DNA from: JAVWMQ01 sp036646055
Lineage (GTDB): Bacteria > Bacillota > Clostridia > Peptostreptococcales > Anaerovoracaceae
DNA length: 64,000 bases
Assembly: GCA_036646055.1 (NCBI GenBank)
Contig: JAVXMY010000001.1
Location: forward strand, 62,001-126,000
Direction: 5' to 3'
Shown: piece by piece, positions 43,661 through 52,820 of the stretch
Numbering within the stretch: the first letter of the stretch is position 1
Layout: each line of letters begins with the position of its first letter
Made by a program: the position numbers and the translations under genes
Notes under the pieces: generated by a model
The model's input: only the letters and a program-made list of their open reading frames with translations
Databases searched by the model: none
Told to the model about the DNA's origin: nothing

Positions 43661-46073
43661 TAAGCACCACTATTCTATTTAACACGACTCTAAAACCCAA
43701 AGACGTGTCAACACCCATAACGGATGGTTTTAGCACCATTCAATTTAACACGACTCTAAAACTAATGGAGACAAGTTAAAGATAGAAACGAAGTTTTAGC
43801 ACCATTCAATTTAACACGACTCTAAAACCACTCATAGTAATAAATAGGGAACGGCTTTGTTTTAGCACCATTCAATTTAACACGACTCTAAAACACTCTT
43901 CGGAGAGCGATGCTTGGAGAGTTATGTTTTAGCACCATTCAATTTAACACGACTCTAAAACCCGCCTGTTTGTATACAAGGTCTAGCATATGTTTTAGCA
44001 CCATTCAATTTAACACGACTCTAAAACTGGATACTGTTCATCACCAACCAACATCATGTTTTAGCACCATTCAATTTAACACGACTCTAAAACAAAGGTT
44101 TTCTGCAACAGGTAAAATGTCTCGTTTTAGCACCATTCAATTTAACACGACTCTAAAACCGTTTTTAATTGCGTTCGGTGTTGGTACTAGTTTTAGCACC
44201 ATTCAATTTAACACGACTCTAAAACCGTTTTTAATTGCGTTCGGTGTTGGTACTAGTTTTAGCACCATTCAATTTAACACGACTCTAAAACTACCGTAAA
44301 AGAGGATTTAGAAATAATACGGTTTTAGCACCATTCAATTTAACACGACTCTAAAACAATTGTGGATTTTCTTTGGTCAATTGTATAGTTTTAGCACCAT
44401 TCAATTTAACACGACTCTAAAACAATCCGTTAGAATTTGTGCCAGAATTTACCGTTTTAGCACCATTCAATTTAACACGACTCTAAAACCCTCATCATCA
44501 ATATCCTATCCACCACGTCGTTTTAGCACCATTCAATTTAACACGACTCTAAAACCAAAGTCTGGATCTATAATTGATGCATCTAGTTTTAGCACCATTC
44601 AATTTAACACGACTCTAAAACGCATCGTCGCAATTCAATTCCATTCTGTCTGTTTTAGCACCATTCAATTTAACACGACTCTAAAACAATTTAGAGGGTG
44701 GAACTTTATCAAGTTTGGTTTTAGCACCATTCAATTTAACACGACTCTAAAACACCTTCAGCTACATCTCTAACTGCGCCCGAGTTTTAGCACCATTCAA
44801 TTTAACACGACTCTAAAACATTTGTTCATCATTACTTGATGTAATACCAGTTTTAGCACCATTCAATTTAACACGACTCTAAAACCCTCGTCATCAATAT
44901 CCTATCCACCACGTCGTTTTAGCACCATTCAATTTAACACGACTCTAAAACTACGAAAAAATTTGTCAATACTTTTTTTAAGTTTTAGCACCATTCAATT
45001 TAACACGACTCTAAAACACGCAAATCAAAGCGCCAAATCTCTAAATCGTTTTAGCACCATTCAATTTAACACGACTCTAAAACTCAGGTTTGTGCTCAAA
45101 CTGGGGGGAGGATGTTTTAGCACCATTCAATTTAACACGACTCTAAAACAGCATTTAATGCCAGTTTTCCTCTCCCAATGTTTTAGCACCATTCAATTTA
45201 ACACGACTCTAAAACCTACGCTCGCCACTATCTAGGATTTTCTGTGTTTTAGCACCATTCAATTTAACACGACTCTAAAACATAAATGGGATTAAAGCAA
45301 AAGCATTCGAAGTTTTAGCACCATTCAATTTAACACGACTCTAAAACACAACCACACGTGACAGGGCTGGGTGCGTGGTTTTAGCACCATTCAATTTAAC
45401 ACGACTCTAAAACAAAAGAGGAACTAAAAGGCCTAAATGACTAGTTTTAGCACCATTCAATTTAACACGACTCTAAAACTTCTGATGAATTCTGATGATA
45501 ATCTTCCAAGTTTTAGCACCATTCAATTTAACACGACTCTAAAACGTACTTCAGCATCATCCATTGCAGTTGATAGTTTTAGCACCATTCAATTTAACAC
45601 GACTCTAAAACTAATCGTTTATAATCAAGACAAGCTAAATAGTTTTAGCACCATTCAATTTAACACGACTCTAAAACTACCTACCAGTTCATTCCTTTTA
45701 ACTATTTGTTTTAGCACCATTCAATTTAACACGACTCTAAAACCACAACATTTTCAAATGGATAAAATTCCGTGTTTTAGCACCATTCAATTTAACACGA
45801 CTCTAAAACCCATGTTTATTCCTTTCTGTTTTTAGTTTTGTTTTAGCACCATTCAATTTAACACGACTCTAAAACCTTGACCATTACAAGATTGAAGGTG
45901 TATAGGTTTTAGCACCATTCAATTTAACACGACTCTAAAACTCACACTCTCTCCACTTTCTCCGAAAGCGAGTTTTAGCACCATTCAATTTAACACGACT
46001 CTAAAACCGTAGGAAGTGATAGCATTTTAGGGAGCTTGTTTTAGCACCATTCAATTTAACACGACTCTAAAAC
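43661..46073 (-). CRISPR. Type II-A CRISPR array, 37 repeats (one degenerate) and 36 spacers
   Basis: Repeats are 36 bp, read on the minus strand as GTTTTAGAGTCGTG... ...GGTGCTAAAAC, with the GTTTTAGAG start and AAAAC end of Cas9-type repeats. Thirty-six identical repeats begin at 43727, 43793 and 43859, then every 66 bp from 43926 to 46038. A degenerate repeat occupies 43661-43696. Spacers are 30 nt except one of 31 nt (43895-43925). Transcription is on the minus strand from the leader at 46074-46159, so the newest spacer is 46008-46037 and the degenerate repeat marks the oldest end. Spacers at 44160-44189 and 44226-44255 are identical. Those at 44490-44519 and 44886-44915 differ by one base. 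Confidence 0.99.
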
Positions 46074-46159
46074 CTCAAATTGAAAAAAGAAGTTTTTTTA
46101 TCAAGTCGCAAAGAGTGACTAATTCCTTAAAATTGAATTGCTATATTTATCTAATTATA
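46074..46159 (-). promoter_or_regulatory. CRISPR leader with leader-anchoring sequence and putative array promoter
   Basis: On the minus strand the seven bases touching the first repeat are ATTTGAG, the leader-anchoring sequence known to direct Cas1-Cas2 integration in streptococcal type II-A loci. An extended -10 element, TGATATAAT (46162-46154), lies just past the csn2 stop and could drive the array independently; the -35 is poor. Confidence 0.8.
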
Positions 46160-46831
46160 TCATATTTTTGTTAAATAAAAATCATAATCCAAACAATAAT
46201 GTGATTTTTTTTCAAGGTTATTCTCTGTACTTTCAATCAAAACTACAGTCTGATTGTTTAATTCTATTTGCTCAAGAATAAAACTATATTCCTCATTAGT
46301 AGTCATAGTAGATAGATTTACAAAAAAAATAATATTTCCCCTCATTATTTCATTTAATAAATTTAAAACCATCTGTGTTTTTTCAAATACATTTGTAATT
46401 TGGTATTCATCTATTGTTATACCCACAAATTTCAAGATTTCTATTACATCAATCTTTTCTTTCCAACTTATTTCTAAATCACAGTTTTCATTCAAAAACA
46501 TTATAATTCTTTTGATCATATTTTCATATGATTCTTCAATAGTTTCTTTAATCGACTGATCTTGATTCATTATACTTGCAAAATAATTATAAAGAGAAGT
46601 CTTCACTTTTCTATCTTCAAAATTAAAGCTTAAAATGTCATGAATGTACATTATGCTTTTACTAGGTACATTCTTATATAATTCGTCATATATTTTAAAG
46701 TAATCTTCTTCATTATGTAAGGAATAGAGTATTTTTCCAAGCACTCCTGGGTTTTCAATTACAATAATATTGTATGTACCTTCTTCAATTATTATCCCTT
46801 CCTCAAAATATTCACAATTCATTTTGTACAT
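46160..46831 (-). CDS. csn2: CRISPR-associated protein Csn2
   Basis: A 223-residue type II-A adaptation protein; family members form tetrameric rings that bind DNA ends and work with Cas1-Cas2-Cas9 in spacer acquisition. Its length matches the canonical short Csn2 (about 220 residues). The C-terminal half contains the acidic, helix-rich alpha/beta core (NIIFFVNLSTMTTNEE, EQIELNNQTVVLIES). Identification rests on position (cas9-cas1-cas2-csn2-array), size and weak sequence resemblance. GGTGA lies just before the ATG; the gene starts 4 nt after cas2. Confidence 0.88.
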   Translation of the reverse strand: MYKMNCEYFEEGIIIEEGTYNIIVIENPGVLGKILYSLHNEEDYFKIYDELYKNVPSKSIMYIHDILSFNFEDRKVKTSLYNYFASIMNQDQSIKETIEESYENMIKRIIMFLNENCDLEISWKEKIDVIEILKFVGITIDEYQITNVFEKTQMVLNLLNEIMRGNIIFFVNLSTMTTNEEYSFILEQIELNNQTVVLIESTENNLEKKSHYCLDYDFYLTKI

Positions 46832-46835
46832 ATAG

Positions 46836-47165
46836 TCACCTTTTCCCTAAAAATACAATTCTGGAATCTGAATTAGCTATAGATTCGTCTTTTTTCCCTA
46901 CAATGTAGTTCATACTTGCAAATTGCTTCTCAGTAACTTTTAAAACTATTACAGATCCATTTTTAGGTCTATTTTTTTCTATTCTTCTCAAAATAGTTTG
47001 AGCTTGAGTATCGTTCAATGCCAATTTAGTATATATAGAGTACTGCAACATTAAGAACCCTTCATTTAACAAGAACTTCCTGAATTTCCTATATTCTTTT
47101 TTGTCTTCTGGACTTTCACTTGGTAAGTCAAATAACACTAATTGCCTCATAAATCTATAACTCAC
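46836..47165 (-). CDS. cas2: CRISPR-associated endoribonuclease Cas2
   Basis: A 109-residue ferredoxin-like subunit of the Cas1-Cas2 integrase. It begins at a GTG (47165) inside the end of cas1. The start MSYRFMRQLVLFDLP aligns with the type II-A Cas2 N-terminus of Streptococcus pyogenes (MSYRYMR...), supporting GTG over the ATG at 47150. The conserved Asp is in LFDLP, and the C-terminal TEKQFASMNYIVG and SIANSDSRIVFLG are also family features. Confidence 0.97.
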   Translation of the reverse strand: MSYRFMRQLVLFDLPSESPEDKKEYRKFRKFLLNEGFLMLQYSIYTKLALNDTQAQTILRRIEKNRPKNGSVIVLKVTEKQFASMNYIVGKKDESIANSDSRIVFLGKR

Positions 47166-48033
47166 TTATATCAAACTCCATAACTTCTTCTAACTTATTA
47201 TTATCCAATGCATCTATAACCTTTTTTACATAATGTTCTACAATGTTTACCAAATACATATGTTTATTATTATATGTATATTGTTCCTCAAAAATCTCAA
47301 ACAATTTATGTTTTCCTTTAGTAAAAGTCTCATATTCCATTGACTTTACTTTTTCATCTATAATAACTCTAAAGGGTTCCATAATATCACTAGATAAATT
47401 GTATGGATTAAAATAATTTGAATGTTTTAAGCCAAGTTGAGTTAGTCTACCATTCTTGATTATTTCTCTATTAAAAATCGAAAGAATTAAAGTATATCCA
47501 TAATCTAAAAATGCATTAATATCACAATTATTATCTCTAGTAAAATCTTTGCCAAACAAAGCATTAAAATACACTTTTGCTGCATGCCCCTCACGATTTG
47601 TAACATCAAATGGTTCTAATTGCTCTATGTAAGACATTAATTTTATTGCTTCCTTATAATATCCAAGGATCTCTAACATAGATTTTTGATTCATGATTTT
47701 TTGTTTAATTATTTTAGTCCATACATCTATTTTCGTTTTTTCATCCCAAAGTATTTGTTGATTGATTTTCTTGCTTGTATCGTGGCATCCATAATAAGGA
47801 TTTATTTCTCCTATTGGATTATACTTATTATCACAAAAAATTATTCTTACATCCTTCTCAATTAACTTATATATCAGTGCCGTTGTAATTGATATATTTG
47901 TCGTTTCTAAAAACAAAGTATTAATTTCTGAGATATGTATTTTTTCTACAAGAATATCACTTTTATATATCAAGTAGTTGTTTTGGTAACTTAATTTAGA
48001 ATGTTCGTTAATTACTATTGTGCGCCATGTCAT
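47155..48033 (-). CDS. cas1: CRISPR-associated integrase Cas1 (type II-A)
   Basis: A 292-residue integrase that inserts new spacers with Cas2. The N-terminal MTWRTIVINEHSKLSYQNNYLIYK is characteristic of subtype II-A Cas1. The active-site region includes the Glu in GHAAKVYFNALFG, the His in GLKHSNYFNPYNLSSDIMEPFR, and acidic residues there. It overlaps cas2 by 11 nt. Its start faces the tracrRNA gene in the 200-bp gap after cas9. Confidence 0.97.
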   Translation of the reverse strand: MTWRTIVINEHSKLSYQNNYLIYKSDILVEKIHISEINTLFLETTNISITTALIYKLIEKDVRIIFCDNKYNPIGEINPYYGCHDTSKKINQQILWDEKTKIDVWTKIIKQKIMNQKSMLEILGYYKEAIKLMSYIEQLEPFDVTNREGHAAKVYFNALFGKDFTRDNNCDINAFLDYGYTLILSIFNREIIKNGRLTQLGLKHSNYFNPYNLSSDIMEPFRVIIDEKVKSMEYETFTKGKHKLFEIFEEQYTYNNKHMYLVNIVEHYVKKVIDALDNNKLEEVMEFDISEL

Positions 48034-48064
48034 AATATATTCCTTTATACTTTTTTAAAACTTA

Positions 48065-48093
48065 TTGCATTATTACTCTAATTAGTTTATAAT
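48065..48093 (+). promoter_or_regulatory. tracrRNA promoter
   Basis: TTGCAT (48065-48070), a 17-nt spacer and consensus TATAAT (48088-48093) on the plus strand, placing the start near 48100 at the beginning of the anti-repeat. Confidence 0.8.
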
Positions 48094-48099
48094 GAATTT

Positions 48100-48195
48100 G
48101 TTAAATGATTTAACACCATTCAATTTAACACGACAAGTTAAAATAAGCTTTATGCGTAATCAGCTTGTACAGCAGTGGCGACATCGCCACTTTTT
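48100..48195 (+). ncRNA. tracrRNA
   Basis: On the plus strand, antisense to the cas operon, between cas9 and cas1. Bases 48114-48134 match 21 consecutive bases of the repeat (anti-repeat), followed by AAGTTAAAATAAGC, the same bulge and lower-stem sequence as the S. pyogenes tracrRNA. A nexus region (AGCTTTATGCGTAATCAGCTT in form) follows, then the terminal hairpin AGTGGCGA-CA-TCGCCACT with seven T residues. The predicted length is about 95 nt. Confidence 0.95.
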
Positions 48196-48197
48196 TT
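48175..48197 (+). terminator. tracrRNA terminator
   Basis: Stem AGTGGCGA and TCGCCACT with a 2-nt loop, followed by TTTTTTT on the plus strand. There is no T run on the minus strand, so cas9 transcripts can pass through. Confidence 0.9.
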
Positions 48198-48225
48198 ATG
48201 AGCCCATTTATTCAGATGGGCTCAT
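48198..48225. repeat. Perfect hairpin between tracrRNA and cas9
   Basis: Inverted repeat ATGAGCCCAT (48198-48207) and ATGGGCTCAT (48216-48225) with an 8-nt loop, directly after the cas9 stop on the minus strand. No strong T tract follows in either direction, so it may be an mRNA 3'-end or processing structure rather than a full terminator. Confidence 0.7.
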
Positions 48226-48233
48226 ATTCTTAT

Positions 48234-51200
48234 TTATAGTTTAATTCTCTTTTCATATAACCCAGTTACCGATTGATATACAATCTTTGAACCTGCATTA
48301 ATAACATCTAATGATGCAACCTTATGCTGTTGTTGTCCTGAAGCACTACCTATCTTTCCTTTTATTAATCCCTTAGCATTAGTAGTACCTTGTTTAGTAA
48401 TTGAGAAGGCGTCTTTAATAAAGTTTATTTTGTCCTCTTTGCTAAATTGTTCAAATTCCGCAAAGACTTCATTTTTCCACTTATTAACATTTTCTTCATT
48501 ATATACTGCATTTTTTTCTAAATACATTGTTATTTTATCAAAAATATTTCGTAAAGTTTCATCATCTCCTAAGTTTAATAATCTCATTTCACTAACAGTC
48601 AATGACAAACAATCTGCTTTCTGCGCTTCTTGTGCACTTGCTATCATTCTGCGAATTGTTTTCCCTTCACTTTCATTATCAAATCTAGTATATTTCTTTA
48701 CATCACTAATAATAATTTTTTGGATTTTTTCCTTAGGATATAGTTCCTTAATAAATTTAACCTTATCAATTGCTTTATCATAATTTTGAGAATACATAGT
48801 TGGTATAGATAATGATTTATATTTTCCATTGTTACACTCCACAATAACAACAAAGGCAGAAACAGGGGATTTGGTTCCACCATATTCTGAAGGAGACAAA
48901 CTAGTTTTAATTCCAGTTACTAACTTATTATCTTTTTTATATACAGATTCATCTCCAAATTTACCCTTTTGCTTTTCAACCTTTTTTACAATATTAACGT
49001 TTCTTAGTCCCAATGTTTTTTCAATTTTTTTAAGAGTTTTATCTCTACTTAGTTCTACTATTTCTCCTGAATCAGGGTCTGTCTGTACCCATATTTCATC
49101 TCTCATATTTGAAATAAGTTGTAATGATTTATCCTTACGCTCACTAACCCATTTACCAAACATTTCTTCGCTATTTCTAGCATAGTTACCATATACCCAT
49201 GCATTTTTTAGTTCAGGATATTCTCTATACAAATAAAGAGCAACTATAGCATTCAAATATGCATCGTGAGCATGGTGATAATCATTAATATCTCTATTTT
49301 TAGGGAATCCACTATGCAGTTTTTCTTCAATAAATCTTTTGTTTTTCTTTTCCTTATCATAGTCAGGATTAGGTAAATATATTATTCCTTTTCTAAATTG
49401 AGTAGTAAGTGCTGATTTAGGCGTTAATACAACTGTCTCAGTTCCTTCAAAATGTTTTGATAGAATGTTTGCAACATGCTTAGTAATTTGTCTATTTTCT
49501 ACTAATTGCCTGTTGATAAAACCTTCTTTTACCTTGTCCTTTAATACGCCAATTGTTAAAGATTTATATTTTCTTTGGCTTATTAGTCCTGCTTTTGCCC
49601 ATGATTCCCATATGTTTTTCATTCTAGCAATTACAACACCATTAGGTACATTACCTCCCTTGTTTTGATTTGAAGTTTTCGTAACTAAAACCTTATTATC
49701 CAAAGAATCATCTTTAATAAAGCATTGTGGAATAATATGATCAACTTCATAACTTGATAATTCCAATATCTCTAGACGTTCTTTACTATATGCGTCTATA
49801 CCATTTTGTCTAAAATACAAATGAAGATTTTCATTATCTAATGCCTTTTGATTCTTATCATATTGCTTCAACTCATCATAAACTTCTTGGTTCTTCCCTT
49901 CAAAAGAATCATATTCCTTTTTCAGTTGTGCGTAACGTGACATAGTACGTCCACCTTCCGACCCTCTACTCATTTCAATTACAATTTTACCGATATTATC
50001 TCTACCAACAAATTTTTCTAATTCTTTTATAATTTTTATACTCTGCCAAATGCCTTTTTTTATCGCCGGTGATCCTGCAAGCTTTTCTACAACATCATAA
50101 GATAGGTTTTCTCCGACTTCTGCAGTCTGCATTGCTTCAATTTGATCTTTGAATGTATATCTATTAGCAGTTGAACCAGAAACCAAACGCATAAAATTAT
50201 CATACCCACCATCTTTAAGAGTCTCAATAATAGTTTTCCCTGATTCTTTATCTCTAATACCGTCTAATAACTTCTTTGATAAATTTCCGAAGCCCGTATA
50301 ATGTTTAGAAGATAATTTAGCAACTTGCTCTTCCGTAAAAATATTCCATGATTTATTGGCTCTTTCAATTTTACTCTTTAGACTCTTCTTGTCAGTGAAT
50401 ATCGTCTGCCACTTAACAACTTCATCAAAAACATCTCGATTATTATCAATTTCTTCTGGCGATATTCCCATTTTAACTAGATTAATATATGTTGACATTG
50501 AGTTGTTAAAGCATGGCTTTCCTGTTGTAGTTTTTCTATCAATACCAAAAATTTCTGTAGCAATAATATTCTTTTCATTTCTTAAAAAATCAAGAACATC
50601 TTGTTCATATACTTTTTTCTTCTTTTTAAATAGCGTATCAACCAACTGATCTATTGTCTTTTTTCCAAAGTAATTTCTCTCTCTTTTAATTATATATCCA
50701 GATACAATAAGTTCATTGTATACACAAAATTCTTGATACAATAATGAATTTTTAGGCAGCACTTTTTCTTCTGGTAAGTATGTGCAGTAACTTGTCATAC
50801 GCTCAATAAATTCTACTGCTGATGAATCTTTATCTACTACTTCATTAAAATTCCATGGTGTTACTTTTTCTTCCTTATATTTTTGCATCCAAGCAAAAGT
50901 TGATTTACTTGAATTCTTTTTGCCTTCCACTCCGTCTTTTGCTTCAGTTAAAGGTCCAACATAGTATGGAATTCTAAATTTCATTAAAGTCTGTAGAATA
51001 AACAAGTCCGCCTCTTTTTCTTCTAAAAAAGAATAGTATTGGCCTTGATTTTTAATTATACCAACTAGTTCATGCTCATGTACTTGATAAGGTATAGCAG
51101 CATTATCACTCATTCTCTGTTTTGGCAAATAAGTTTCAAACTGCATTTCTTTTGTGATTTTTTCTATAAACAATTTTTCGTCTTCAGAAATACTTACATC

Positions 51201-52583
51201 TTTCCACTCAAACTCTTTATCTACGTCAGGGAATTTTAGATTTGGAATAAATTCTTCAAAGGATTTTTTTATTTCCTTATAAAAATCGTCTCTTGATGTA
51301 ACTTTAGCAGGGTTGCCTTTTCCTTCAACAAAATTTGTATAAATTCCGTCTTTCTTAAAAAACTCTTCAAACATATCTTCAGATACATTCTTTATGAAAG
51401 CTTTTAACTCTTTTAACTGAGTTTTATGCAACTCATATTTCTCAACCATAGATCCTGAAAGAGTATCTTTGGTAAGAATACCTGATAGTACAATTGATTC
51501 ATATACTTTTTTGCCTTCAATAATTACATTTAGTTCTTCTGGTGTTAATATATTTTCTAAAGATAACAAATCATCTTCGAAGGATTCATTTTTATAATAC
51601 AAATCTTTAGGAATATCGTCATTTTCTTTATAGCTATATTCTTTTTTGCCAAATATCTTATCTAATGCTATTTTGTTTCCAACTAAAGCTGTAAACAAAT
51701 CTTTTATACGCTTTTGTTTTTCTTCAATAAATTTATCCTTTTGTTTATCTGTCATATTTTCATATTCTAGAACAAACTCCTCATTCCCAGCTAAATAAAC
51801 ACTGTCTGCATCTATCTTATAAAGTTGATTCAAATCATAAGCCTTTTTGGATTTAGACTTTTTATTATCCTTTAATATTGTATTTGCAAGTTTTAGATCA
51901 ACATTACCAAACTCCACAATAAAAGTTGAGGCGCTGTTAAATTCCTCTAATGTTTTAATAAGACTATCTATTATATTTATATTTTTTAAATTAAATTCTT
52001 GACCCTCATTAATGAAATGCCCTCTATACTTTATAATATGATGCATCGCTAAATATATTAATCTAATATCAGCTTTTTCATCGGTTTTCATCAAATAATC
52101 ACGTAAATGATAGATTGTTGGAAATTTTTTATAAAAATCCTTTTCATCTTTTTCAGTTTTAAATAATGGATATTTAAATACTTCTTTATTATCCAATTTT
52201 TTTGTCTGTAGCATACCATTTTTATCACGATATTTATACTCAAGTTTATTTTTATCATCTAATTGATAAAAACTTTCGTCCATTCTAATAAAAAAACTAT
52301 CATCAACCTTAAATATTTCTTCCTCGAAAATTCCTCGTAGATAATTTAATCTTTCATGTCTTCTCTTATATCTACGCCTTAAGCCTCTCTTGCTTCTTCG
52401 GCCTTCTGCGGTATCGCCATCATCAAATAGTCTAACTCCCCAAAGATTAGTCCTACTTCTTTTTTTCACCCCATTATCGTCAATTCTTTTTTTCCCTTGA
52501 ACTAAATTGAATTTATCATCAATTACTGCCCAACCAACTGAGTTAGTCCCGATGTCAAGACCAATAGTATAATTTTTATTCAC
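48234..52583 (-). CDS. cas9: CRISPR-associated endonuclease Cas9 (type II-A)
   Basis: RNA-guided DNA endonuclease of 1449 residues, about 80 longer than S. pyogenes Cas9. It starts at a GTG with GGAGGAGACAAA upstream. Catalytic residues are intact: RuvC D10 (IGLDIGTNSVGWA), E870 (IVIEMSRG), H1104 and D1107 (HHAHDAYLNAIV); HNH H949 (YEVDHIIPQCF). The Arg-rich bridge helix is at about 61-85. The C-terminus ends SVTGLYEKRIKL as in II-A enzymes. The segment matching SpCas9 R1333-R1335 is QQQHK (from 1417), so NGG recognition is not expected. It heads the cas9-cas1-cas2-csn2 operon. Confidence 0.98.
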   Translation of the reverse strand: MNKNYTIGLDIGTNSVGWAVIDDKFNLVQGKKRIDDNGVKKRSRTNLWGVRLFDDGDTAEGRRSKRGLRRRYKRRHERLNYLRGIFEEEIFKVDDSFFIRMDESFYQLDDKNKLEYKYRDKNGMLQTKKLDNKEVFKYPLFKTEKDEKDFYKKFPTIYHLRDYLMKTDEKADIRLIYLAMHHIIKYRGHFINEGQEFNLKNINIIDSLIKTLEEFNSASTFIVEFGNVDLKLANTILKDNKKSKSKKAYDLNQLYKIDADSVYLAGNEEFVLEYENMTDKQKDKFIEEKQKRIKDLFTALVGNKIALDKIFGKKEYSYKENDDIPKDLYYKNESFEDDLLSLENILTPEELNVIIEGKKVYESIVLSGILTKDTLSGSMVEKYELHKTQLKELKAFIKNVSEDMFEEFFKKDGIYTNFVEGKGNPAKVTSRDDFYKEIKKSFEEFIPNLKFPDVDKEFEWKDVSISEDEKLFIEKITKEMQFETYLPKQRMSDNAAIPYQVHEHELVGIIKNQGQYYSFLEEKEADLFILQTLMKFRIPYYVGPLTEAKDGVEGKKNSSKSTFAWMQKYKEEKVTPWNFNEVVDKDSSAVEFIERMTSYCTYLPEEKVLPKNSLLYQEFCVYNELIVSGYIIKRERNYFGKKTIDQLVDTLFKKKKKVYEQDVLDFLRNEKNIIATEIFGIDRKTTTGKPCFNNSMSTYINLVKMGISPEEIDNNRDVFDEVVKWQTIFTDKKSLKSKIERANKSWNIFTEEQVAKLSSKHYTGFGNLSKKLLDGIRDKESGKTIIETLKDGGYDNFMRLVSGSTANRYTFKDQIEAMQTAEVGENLSYDVVEKLAGSPAIKKGIWQSIKIIKELEKFVGRDNIGKIVIEMSRGSEGGRTMSRYAQLKKEYDSFEGKNQEVYDELKQYDKNQKALDNENLHLYFRQNGIDAYSKERLEILELSSYEVDHIIPQCFIKDDSLDNKVLVTKTSNQNKGGNVPNGVVIARMKNIWESWAKAGLISQRKYKSLTIGVLKDKVKEGFINRQLVENRQITKHVANILSKHFEGTETVVLTPKSALTTQFRKGIIYLPNPDYDKEKKNKRFIEEKLHSGFPKNRDINDYHHAHDAYLNAIVALYLYREYPELKNAWVYGNYARNSEEMFGKWVSERKDKSLQLISNMRDEIWVQTDPDSGEIVELSRDKTLKKIEKTLGLRNVNIVKKVEKQKGKFGDESVYKKDNKLVTGIKTSLSPSEYGGTKSPVSAFVVIVECNNGKYKSLSIPTMYSQNYDKAIDKVKFIKELYPKEKIQKIIISDVKKYTRFDNESEGKTIRRMIASAQEAQKADCLSLTVSEMRLLNLGDDETLRNIFDKITMYLEKNAVYNEENVNKWKNEVFAEFEQFSKEDKINFIKDAFSITKQGTTNAKGLIKGKIGSASGQQQHKVASLDVINAGSKIVYQSVTGLYEKRIKL

Positions 52584-52732
52584 TTTGTCTCCTCCTTAAA
52601 AATAATAATAACTATCCTAATATTACCACTATAATCCATCATATACAATCGCTATACAATAATTAATTTTTCCACTTCAACTTAAGATTTTTTAAGAATA
52701 TCTAAACCAGTTTATATCTATGTAATATACCA

Positions 52733-52775
52733 CAAGCAAAAGCAGCCTCCTATGAAGCTGCTTTTGTGTTTCATT
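52733..52775 (-). terminator. Terminator of fprA; right copy of hairpin repeat flanking the CRISPR-Cas locus
   Basis: AGCAAAAGCAGC pairs with GCTGCTTTTGT around CTCCTATGAA. The central 18 nt (AGCCTCCTATGAAGCTGC) recur at 43515-43532 beyond the array. It is a good terminator for the minus-strand fprA gene ending at 52821, although a T run is only partial. Confidence 0.7.
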
Positions 52776-52820
52776 AATTTTTGTATTTCTTAAGCCACCA
52801 CTTAATGGTGTATTTTAATG

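Noticed and set aside
43910..45835. Several plus-strand ORFs encoding tandem F-S-T-I-Q-F-N-T-T-L-K repeats that look like a repetitive surface protein
   Set aside because: They are translations of the CRISPR repeats and spacers; the 66-bp period is divisible by three, keeping the frame open. No ribosome binding sites are present.
48198..48225. Perfect hairpin after cas9 considered as a cas9 terminator
   Set aside because: No T tract follows on the minus strand, so termination is doubtful; kept as a repeat only. cas1-cas2-csn2 are probably transcribed with cas9.
43661..52583. Search for a transposase, integrase or anti-CRISPR gene around the CRISPR-Cas locus
   Set aside because: None was seen; only the duplicated hairpin and gene fragments suggest mobility.
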